Part shown: positions 1 through 4,517 of the stretch, in pieces
How positions within the stretch are numbered: the stretch's first letter is position 1
How the letters are laid out: every line of letters begins with the position of its first letter
Made by a program: the position numbers and the translations under genes
DNA from: JAZBPO01 sp036351675
Lineage (GTDB): Bacteria; Pseudomonadota; Gammaproteobacteria; Pseudomonadales; Azotimanducaceae
Reading direction: 5' to 3'
Assembly: GCA_036351675.1 (NCBI GenBank)
Contig: JAZBPO010000058.1
Span: forward strand, 1 to 6,659
Length of the DNA stretch: 6,659 nt
The notes under the pieces: model-generated
The model's input: only the letters and a program-made list of their open reading frames with translations
Database searches by the model: none
What the model was told of the DNA's origin: nothing

Positions 1-670
1 CGGTCTTGATGAAGCGCGGGCGCCGGGTTTCCGTCTCGAGCTTGCGGCGCAGGCGGGAGATCTGCGCGTCGATGCTGCGATCGAAGGGCCCGGCCGAAGC
101 GCCGCGCGTCATGTCCAGCAATTGATCGCGGCTCAGTACGCGCGGTCGGTGCTCCACGAGCGTGTGGAGCAGCGCGAACTCGCCGCTCGTGAGCTGGATC
201 GGCGCGCCGTCGTCCCGGGACAGCAGGCGCTGCTCGACGTCCAGGACGAACCCCTCGAAGCGGTAGCGCGGCGCCAGGCGATGCGTCTCGCCGGGGCGGG
301 CCGGTGGCGCCCGACGCAGCACCGCCTGGATGCGGGCGATGAGCTCGCGCGCGGTGAAGGGTTTGCCGAGGTAGTCGTCGGCGCCGGCTTCGAGACCCAT
401 GACGCGATCGGGTTCTTCGCCGAGCGCGGTCAGCATGATCACGGGGACGGAGGAGGTCGTGCGCAGGCGTCGGCAGAAGTCGACGCCCGATTCGCCCGGG
501 AGCATTCGGTCGAGCAGGACGAGGTCGATGCGTTGCGAAGCGAGGCGATCTTCCGCCGCGGCCGTGCTGCCGGCGGCGCTCACCTGCATGCCCGCGTCCG
601 CGAGCGCGTCGGCGACCAGGCTGCGGATCTCGCGATCGTCATCGACGACGAGGATTCGTGGGCGGGACAC
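1..670 (-). CDS. OmpR-family two-component response regulator (C-terminus cut by window edge)
   Basis: A DNA-binding response regulator that would be phosphorylated by a partner histidine kinase and then act on promoters in the cytoplasm. The receiver domain fills about residues 4-120: acidic pair D10/D11, phospho-acceptor D54 in LVLLDRMLPG, switch T81 in VIMLTA, and K103 in DDYLGKPF. After a short linker, the winged-helix domain starts near residue 137 and shows LTSGEFALL (160-168) and the recognition-helix region DRSIDAQISRLRRKLE (197-212). The window ends at RPRFIKT, so roughly 15-20 residues, including the usual VRGVGY wing, are missing. The chosen start is GTG at 670, preceded by AAGGAG with 7-bp spacing; an in-frame ATG at 700 has a poorer ribosome site. 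No kinase gene is visible; it may lie beyond the left edge. The family assignment is firm. The signal sensed and the regulon are unknown. Confidence 0.95.
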   Translation of the reverse strand, partial: MSRPRILVVDDDREIRSLVADALADAGMQVSAAGSTAAAEDRLASQRIDLVLLDRMLPGESGVDFCRRLRTTSSVPVIMLTALGEEPDRVMGLEAGADDYLGKPFTARELIARIQAVLRRAPPARPGETHRLAPRYRFEGFVLDVEQRLLSRDDGAPIQLTSGEFALLHTLVEHRPRVLSRDQLLDMTRGASAGPFDRSIDAQISRLRRKLETETRRPRFIKT

Positions 671-731
671 GGGTGCTCTCCTTGCTGGAACCGCAGCCAT
701 CTTCCCTGCTCGCGATGGCGTTCGCAGCCTT

Positions 732-747
732 CGTCACAAACCGTCAC
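732..747. promoter_or_regulatory. Candidate response-regulator operator in divergent promoter region
   Basis: CGTCAC at 732-737 is repeated exactly at 742-747, separated by CAAA/AAAC-type sequence, so the two half-sites sit one helical turn (10 bp) apart in the same direction. OmpR/PhoB-family regulators bind tandem direct repeats with 10-11 bp spacing, and the pho box has a similar GTCA core. The site lies in the 177-bp gap between the divergent regulator gene (start 670) and the exported-protein gene (start 848), so it could serve autoregulation, control of the 848-2839 cluster, or both. No convincing -35/-10 pair could be assigned. Function is inferred from geometry and position only. Confidence 0.45.
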
Positions 748-847
748 GTTCCGGTTCCGGGCCGTACAACTTCCGCAAAGTGCCGAGCCCAGCATCTCTT
801 CTCGCAGGGTCGACGCGGCGTCGGCCACCCAGACGAGGATCACGACC

Positions 848-1543
848 ATGAACCTGTTCGATGATGCACGTACCGCTCCCTTCACGAAGCGCGGAACGCG
901 CCTGCTGGCGGCCATCACCCTGGCCGCGGTCGCCACCACCGCCGTGCCCGCCCAGGCCGCGCCCGAGGGCCTCGCTGCCCGCCGCGCCGCCGCGGCCGAG
1001 CGGCTGCGGCAGCTCGACCCCGCCGAACTCGAGGCGCGCCGTGCGGAGCTGCGCGCGATGGTGCCCGAGGACGCGAGCCCCGAAGAGATCCGTGCCGCTG
1101 CGGAGGCGAAGCGCGCCGAGGCGCAGGCCCGGTACGCGGAAGGCTCGGCCACCCGCACGGAGCGCTTCACCACGATGTCCGAGGTCGACGGAGCGACCGT
1201 CGCGAGCCGCCTGGACGACGTCGAGACGGCCATGCTCGAGGCGCTGGCGGAGGTCGACAGCACCGTGGCGGCCGCCAAGGTGAACGCGGCTGCTGCCGAG
1301 GCGTCGGCGCAGCTCGCCGAGGCGGACGGGTCGGTGATCGGCGAGGAGCGCGTCGACACGCTGGTCGCGGCGGCGGCTCGCGCCGAGACGATCACGCCGG
1401 AGGAGGTCGAGCTGCTGCTCGCGGTTTCCGAGAACCGTCTCTCCAACAGCTTTGAAAGCTCGGACCCGGACGCCATCGCCGCGCAGCTGAATGCCGTCGG
1501 CGAGAAGGCGCTGGCCAGGCAGAGCCAGGTGCCCGTTCGCTGA
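848..1543 (+). CDS. Exported Ala/Glu-rich helical protein of unknown function
   Basis: A 231-residue protein that I do not recognise as a named family. The ATG at 848 is chosen because GAGG at 835-838 gives a 9-bp spaced ribosome site and because an N-terminal signal peptide follows: basic region to R18, hydrophobic core LLAAITLAAVATTAV (19-33), and a likely signal peptidase I cut after AQA at residue 37. The mature part is charged and alanine-rich, with predicted long helices at about 42-95 and 115-165. It has four helix-capping motifs of the form [DST]-P-x-[EDA]-[LIV] at residues 57-61, 77-81, 183-187 and 206-210. No cysteine or catalytic motif is visible. It is divergent from the regulator gene and starts a cluster with the downstream desaturase-family gene (28-bp gap). 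A periplasmic scaffold, chaperone or sensor accessory like CpxP is possible, but the CpxP/Spy LTxxQ motif is absent. The open frame extending upstream to 122 is antisense to the regulator and not real coding. Confidence 0.85.
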   Translation: MNLFDDARTAPFTKRGTRLLAAITLAAVATTAVPAQAAPEGLAARRAAAAERLRQLDPAELEARRAELRAMVPEDASPEEIRAAAEAKRAEAQARYAEGSATRTERFTTMSEVDGATVASRLDDVETAMLEALAEVDSTVAAAKVNAAAAEASAQLAEADGSVIGEERVDTLVAAAARAETITPEEVELLLAVSENRLSNSFESSDPDAIAAQLNAVGEKALARQSQVPVR

Positions 1544-1571
1544 ATCGGTCCCCGGACTTGGAGGAACGACC

Positions 1572-2438
1572 ATGACGCAATCTCTCGAAAGCCTTCACTT
1601 CGCCGCCGCGGTCCTCGCGCTGGCGCTGCTCGAGTTCTACGTCCGCTCCTGCCGTAGGCTCGGTTACGACGCTCGCGCGCTCGGTGGCAGCATCGGGGTC
1701 TACGTCGGGCAGGTGCTCCTGAACCTGCCGGGTTTCCTCGTGATCGGCGCGATCTTCGTGGCCGCCGCGAACCTGACTCCGCTGCACTGGCCGGCGGACG
1801 ACTGGCGCACCTGGGCCTGTGGCTTCCTCGCCGTGGAGCTCGCCTACTACTGGCAGCACCGCATGCTCCATCAGATCCGCTGGTTCTGGGCCACGCATGC
1901 CGTTCACCACTCCACGAACGAACTGACGCTGCCCGCGGCCACCCGCCTCGGCTGGGCCGGCTGGGCGACCGGCACCTTCCTGCCCATGGTCGTGCCGGTG
2001 CTGCTCGGCTTCCCGCCACTCGTGGTCGGGACGCTGCTGGTCCTGAACCTGCGCTACCAGTTCTTCCTGCACACGGAGCTGGTGGGCCGGCTCGGGGTGC
2101 TCGAGTGGGTGCTGAACACGCCGGCGCACCATCGCGTGCACCACAGCGCGCTGCCCGAGCACCGCAACTGCAACTTCGGCGGTGTGCTGATCATCTTCGA
2201 TCGGCTGTTCGGAACCCTGCGCACGCACCCGGACGATGCGCCGCTCCGCTATGGCCGTGCCACGCCGCTGGAGAGCTCGAATCCGCTCGTCATCGCGACA
2301 CACGAATGGCGTGCGATCCTGCGCGAGTTGCGGGCGGCGCCCGATCCGGGCACCCGTCTGGCGATCCTGTTCCGCCCCTCGACCCTCGAAGCGGAGACGG
2401 CCCCGGCCCGACCCGCGCCCATGCAACAGAGCGCCTGA
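1572..2438 (+). CDS. Sterol desaturase / fatty acid hydroxylase family membrane protein
   Basis: A 288-residue integral-membrane di-iron oxygenase of the fatty acid hydroxylase superfamily (PF04116-type), whose members hydroxylate or desaturate sterols, fatty acids, carotenoids or ether lipids. The metal-binding histidine clusters are all present: HRMLH at 96-100, HAVHH at 109-113, H167 in FFLHTEL, and HRVHH at 187-191. The family C-terminal signature NFGGVLIIFDRLFGT follows at 201-215, preceded by H197. Hydrophobic segments lie at about 8-22, 41-66, 81-95 and 135-160. GGAGG at 1560-1564 is 7 bp before the ATG; the open frame extends 27 codons further upstream, but that would overlap the preceding gene. 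The gaps (28 bp before, 11 bp after) suggest an operon. The active site looks intact, so it is probably functional. The substrate cannot be told from sequence; membrane lipid or sterol-like modification is the general inference. Confidence 0.93.
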   Translation: MTQSLESLHFAAAVLALALLEFYVRSCRRLGYDARALGGSIGVYVGQVLLNLPGFLVIGAIFVAAANLTPLHWPADDWRTWACGFLAVELAYYWQHRMLHQIRWFWATHAVHHSTNELTLPAATRLGWAGWATGTFLPMVVPVLLGFPPLVVGTLLVLNLRYQFFLHTELVGRLGVLEWVLNTPAHHRVHHSALPEHRNCNFGGVLIIFDRLFGTLRTHPDDAPLRYGRATPLESSNPLVIATHEWRAILRELRAAPDPGTRLAILFRPSTLEAETAPARPAPMQQSA

Positions 2439-2449
2439 GAGGATCCGGC

Positions 2450-2839
2450 ATGAAGACGAGACTTTCCTGGCTCTACTCCGCAGTGTTCTTCAGCGCCCTC
2501 GGGGCTTCCGCCGAGGAGGCGGTCCCGACCGGGCCCGATGCCGACGGTGACGGTGTCGTCACCTTCGACGAGTTCCAGGACTTCCGGGTCGCGCGCGTCT
2601 TCGCGAACGACGCGGACGGTGATGGTGCGCTGACCCTGGACGAGTTCCGGCCGACCCTGCCGTCGCGGGTCCCGCGCATGATGCAGGGCCGTGCCTTCGG
2701 TCGCATCGACGCCGACGGCGACGGCTACGTCGTGCCCGAGGAGCTGAGGGCGGCGCCGGCGCGGGCCTTCGAGCAGGCCGATGCGGACGGTGACGGTCGC
2801 CTCGACGCTGACGAGCTCGCCCGGCTCCAGGATCTGTGA
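2450..2839 (+). CDS. Small exported EF-hand protein with four calcium-binding loops
   Basis: A 129-residue protein with a signal peptide (MKTR, then hydrophobic 5-18, likely cut after ASA at residue 21) followed almost entirely by four EF-hand loops. Loop 1 is D30-D32-D34-V36-T38-E41, loop 2 D54-D56-D58-A60-T62-E65, loop 3 D87-D89-D91-Y93-V95-E98, and loop 4 D111-D113-D115-R117-D119-E122. All have the DxDxDG core and the acidic residue at position 12, so all four should bind Ca2+. Loops pair as 1-2 and 3-4, as in canonical EF-hand domains. The ATG at 2450 is chosen because GAGAGGA overlapping the upstream stop gives a good ribosome site and because it places the signal peptide at the N-terminus. 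The location is likely periplasmic. It probably shares a transcript with the desaturase-family gene 11 bp upstream. Role is unknown: a calcium sensor, buffer or structural protein. Its last 20 codons have a diverged copy at 3787-3846. Confidence 0.93.
   Translation: MKTRLSWLYSAVFFSALGASAEEAVPTGPDADGDGVVTFDEFQDFRVARVFANDADGDGALTLDEFRPTLPSRVPRMMQGRAFGRIDADGDGYVVPEELRAAPARAFEQADADGDGRLDADELARLQDL
2780..2839 (+). repeat. Imperfect 60-bp direct repeat, copy 1 (pairs with 3787-3846)
   Basis: This is the last EF-hand and stop codon of the intact EF-hand gene. It matches 3787-3846 at 45 of 60 positions in the same orientation, about 1 kb apart. The longest identical run is CTCGACGCTGACGA. It is best read as homology between coding sequences, not as a mobile or regulatory repeat, but it could have been a site for recombination. 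Confidence 0.65.
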
Positions 2840-2841
2840 TC

Positions 2842-2885
2842 GGAGCGTTCGCGACCGCTTCGGTCACTCGGCCGGCGGTCGCTCC
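2842..2885. terminator. Candidate hairpin between two convergent genes
   Basis: GGAGCG (2842-2847) pairs with CGCTCC (2880-2885), and ACCGC (2854-2858) pairs with GCGGT (2875-2879), with a six-base bulge on the left arm. A competing smaller hairpin GACCG/CGGTC (2853-2857 with 2861-2865) uses some of the same bases. It begins 3 bp after the EF-hand stop codon and lies 67 bp beyond the stop of the converging minus-strand gene, where a two-way terminator would be expected. There is no T-tract on either strand, so intrinsic termination is doubtful; chance pairing in GC-rich DNA is the alternative. Confidence 0.25.
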
Positions 2886-2951
2886 AGGGCCGCGTCCTCG
2901 TGCGGGCGAAGTCCGGGATCTCGCCGCGTGTCGCCCCGCGACCGCTGATCC

Positions 2952-3413
2952 TTAGGGCAGGACCGCGATGGAGGTTTCCGGCGCCGTGTCCTCGACGGGC
3001 CCAGCTGCCGCGCCGTGCTCGCTCGTGCTGTCCACGGAGGCGGCGACGGCCCCCGAACCGGACTCGCGCCAGGTCGAGAGGCCGAGGACGCCGACGGCGG
3101 CCGCGAGCAGCAGCATGATGACGAGGTCGAAGCGCCGCGCGATGCGCGGGTCGCGCACGGCGCCGTCGAGCGCGGACTCGCGCTGCAGCCCTTCCGGCGT
3201 GAGTTCGTAGATCCACGAGACCGCCAGGACAATCGGGAAACCCAGCATCAGCAGGGTCAGCGCGAGCGTCAGGATCCAGTCGGGGAAGCCGGCCGCGTCG
3301 CCGATCGTGTCCAGCACCTGCAGCACGAGCCACCCGGCCACCGTGTACGCGACGGCGGCGCGGGCCACATTGCGTTCGCGGAGTCGGGCCCGGAGCCTGC
3401 GGAGGCGGTGCAC
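2952..3413 (-). CDS. Truncated membrane anchor of a TolB/TPR-type sensor protein
   Basis: A 153-residue product matching the N-terminal part of a large bacterial family in which a two-helix membrane anchor is followed by a TolB-like domain and TPR repeats, sometimes with an adenylate cyclase or DNA-binding domain in front. Visible hallmarks: RERNVARAAVAYTVAGWLVLQV (about 12-33), a DWILTLALTLLMLGFPIVLA second helix ending in SWIYELTPEGLQRE, a third hydrophobic stretch VIMLLLAAAVGVLGL, a low-complexity linker, then ETSIAVLP and a TAA stop. In the full-length family SIAVLPF opens the TolB-like domain, which continues for hundreds of residues. No continuation is recognisable in any frame of the next 110 bases, so it is a truncated gene or a stand-alone anchor. 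GTG at 3413 is preferred (AAGGA, 7-bp spacing, residues matching the family start); a GTG at 3485 would add 24 unconvincing residues. It converges on the EF-hand gene and is divergent from the 3554 gene. Confidence 0.8.
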   Translation of the reverse strand: MHRLRRLRARLRERNVARAAVAYTVAGWLVLQVLDTIGDAAGFPDWILTLALTLLMLGFPIVLAVSWIYELTPEGLQRESALDGAVRDPRIARRFDLVIMLLLAAAVGVLGLSTWRESGSGAVAASVDSTSEHGAAAGPVEDTAPETSIAVLP

Positions 3414-3489
3414 GCTTCTGTCCTTCGAAAGATGCGTCCGGACGTCGGGAGTATGCCCGTCCGAGCGCAGCGGGGCAGGCGCCACGGGT

Positions 3490-3501
3490 AGGGCGCGCCC
3501 T
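3490..3501. repeat. 12-bp perfect palindrome in divergent intergenic region
   Basis: AGGGCGCGCCCT reads the same on both strands. It lies in the 140-bp gap between the divergent genes starting at 3413 and 3554, a sensible place for a dimeric repressor site. A TATGCT at 3517-3522 could serve as a -10 element for the rightward gene, but no matching -35 is seen. In DNA this GC-rich, such a palindrome may be coincidental. Confidence 0.25.
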
Positions 3502-3553
3502 CGCGCGAAGCTGACTTATGCTCACGCCCTCCGGCCCGGTCAGGAGATCACGG

Positions 3554-3892
3554 ATGATCTGGTTCGAACGCTTCCGTCAGCTGCTCGCCACCGACACGGG
3601 CCGGGCGTTTCGCCTGCTGATCGCGGAACTCGTTGTGGTGGTACTGGGGATCCTCATCGCCTTCCGCGTGGAGGAGTGGCGCGATTACCGGATCGACCGG
3701 GAAGAGGCACGCGCCTCCATGGAGGCGATCGTCGAGGATCTGGTGCTCGGCGACGAGGAGCTGGCGCTCTGGCACGAGGTGCTCGTGACGCGAACGGCGA
3801 CCTTCGGCTCGACGCTGACGAACTTACCCGCTTCCAGACCCCGTGAGCGTCCCGGGCACTCGACTCACATGTCTGGTCCAGCGCATCCGTGA
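3554..3892 (+). CDS. Truncated DUF6090-like membrane anchor with out-of-frame tail
   Basis: A 112-residue reading frame. ATG at 3554 is chosen because AGGAG at 3542-3546 is 7 bp upstream; the frame opens earlier, at 3518, without such a site. The first ~75 residues look like the N-terminus of DUF6090-type proteins: WFERFRQLLATDTGRAFRLL, a single membrane helix AELVVVVLGILIAF (about 26-39), then a charged helix VEEWRDYRIDREEARA and a conserved-looking EAIVEDLVLGDEEL. From about residue 78 the sequence loses this character (TATFGSTLTNLPASRPRERP), because the DNA here is the 3' end of a different gene read in the wrong frame. The family is normally longer, so this is probably a chimeric remnant rather than a working gene. 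Family function is unknown. The start, anchor and ribosome site are intact, so a short membrane peptide could still be made. Confidence 0.65.
   Translation: MIWFERFRQLLATDTGRAFRLLIAELVVVVLGILIAFRVEEWRDYRIDREEARASMEAIVEDLVLGDEELALWHEVLVTRTATFGSTLTNLPASRPRERPGHSTHMSGPAHP
3787..3846 (+). pseudogene. 3' remnant of a second EF-hand gene (last 20 codons)
   Basis: Read in the frame +1 shifted from the overlapping DUF6090-like frame, these bases encode DANGDLRLDADELTRFQTP and a TGA stop. This is a complete EF-hand loop: D1, N3, D5, R7, D9 and E12. Aligned stop to stop with the final 20 codons of the EF-hand gene at 2780-2839, 45 of 60 bases match without gaps, and many differences are third-position or conservative, as expected of genes once under selection. 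No start, signal peptide or earlier EF-hand is found upstream in this frame, so only the tail survives. The breakpoint with the DUF6090-like part lies shortly before 3787. Confidence 0.7.
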
Positions 3893-3994
3893 AGCGTGTC
3901 ACGCCGCGGTGGCGCAAGCTTCCGCAGGATGATTGCGTACAGCCATCGCCGCGCGCCCGCGGAGCGGGTGCGGTGCGCAGGAGGGCCTTAGCCG

Positions 3995-4195
3995 ATGCGG
4001 GGATTCGCGAGGTTTCTGGTGGCGCTTCTGGCGCCCTTCGTCATGCTGTTCGGCGGCGCCGGCCTCATCGGACTCGGCCTCGACCGGGACGTCTCGTTCC
4101 TCGTCTGGACAGGGCTCGTCGTGTTCGCGGGTGGTGTGCTGTGGTGCCTCTTCCTCTACCTGTGGGCCGATTCGGGCGTCTCGTTCTGGGACTGA
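3995..4195 (+). CDS. Small two-helix membrane protein, unknown function
   Basis: A 66-residue hypothetical protein. The start is supported by AGGAGG at 3979-3984, 10 bp before the ATG, one of the clearest ribosome sites in the window. Residues 7-29 (FLVALLAPFVMLFGGAGLIGLGL) and 33-57 (VSFLVWTGLVVFAGGVLWCLFLYLW) form two hydrophobic helices joined by a short DRD turn, with R2/R6 at the N-terminus and acidic residues at the C-terminus (ADSGVSFWD). This suggests an inner-membrane hairpin with both ends in the cytoplasm. It has one cysteine (C51). It stands alone: the preceding stop is 102 bp away, and the next gene is on the opposite strand. No family is recognised. Gly-rich helices are common in small membrane proteins that associate with larger complexes, but no partner is evident. 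Confidence 0.7.
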   Translation: MRGFARFLVALLAPFVMLFGGAGLIGLGLDRDVSFLVWTGLVVFAGGVLWCLFLYLWADSGVSFWD

Positions 4196-4517
4196 AGGTC
4201 GGCGCCGGGAGTGGGCACCCGGTAAGGCTGATCCTGGCTGCAGTCGCGCGCTCCATGGCCTAGCCTGGAGGCCTTCCGATCGCACCGCGCACGTGCTCTT
4301 CCTGTACGAGGAGCTCCGTACGCCGCCGGAGATCCGTTTCCGGTGTTGGTCCGCGGGAGAGCGTGGCCGGGGCGCCCCCCCGGAGGTGGTCGCCCCCGGC
4401 TCGCCGCTCGGTGACTCGCCCCGGGGAGCATGCCGCTGGTGCGGCGGCTGCGGAACCCTGCAGCCGCCCGCCACGGTGCGAGCGCGCAGTGAGCTGGATA
4501 GCGAACATGCGCCGAGC
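4196..4517. other. 322-bp region between convergent genes, no convincing gene
   Basis: This stretch separates the stop of the small membrane protein from the stop of the receptor gene. The open frames across it have strongly skewed Arg/Pro/Ser composition, no ribosome sites and no recognisable domain, so I call none. It contains a 5-bp stem CCGGG/CCCGG (4205-4209 with 4218-4222) and the stronger hairpin annotated separately. It may include a degraded gene, but nothing identifiable remains. Confidence 0.6.
4443..4468. terminator. Strong GC hairpin, candidate terminator of the receptor gene
   Basis: GGCGGCTGC (4443-4451) and GCAGCCGCC (4460-4468) form a perfect 9-bp stem with an 8-base loop. 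It lies 50 bp beyond the stop of the minus-strand receptor gene and about 250 bp beyond that of the plus-strand small membrane gene. No T-run follows on either strand, so it could be a 3'-end stabilising structure or act with Rho rather than as an intrinsic terminator. Confidence 0.4.

Noticed and set aside
122..847. Long plus-strand open frame upstream of the exported-protein start
   Set aside because: It lies antisense to a clear response regulator gene; the product has no domain, and the ribosome site and signal peptide place the true start at 848.
580..2019. 479-codon minus-strand open frame
   Set aside because: It is antisense to the exported protein and desaturase-family genes; its composition is Arg/Ser/Ala noise typical of GC-rich shadow frames.
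1392..2426. 344-codon minus-strand open frame
   Set aside because: It is a shadow of the desaturase-family gene, whose histidine clusters fix the real strand and frame.
3015..3491. 158-codon plus-strand open frame
   Set aside because: It is antisense to the membrane anchor gene, with a Gln/Arg/Asp-rich composition and no family features.
2725..3525. 266-codon minus-strand open frame
   Set aside because: It overlaps the TolB-type anchor in another frame and the end of the EF-hand gene; Arg/Pro-rich with no recognisable motif.
4260..4508. 82-codon minus-strand frame in the region after the receptor stop
   Set aside because: Arg/Gly/Pro-rich with no ribosome site or recognisable motif; kept only as noncoding sequence.
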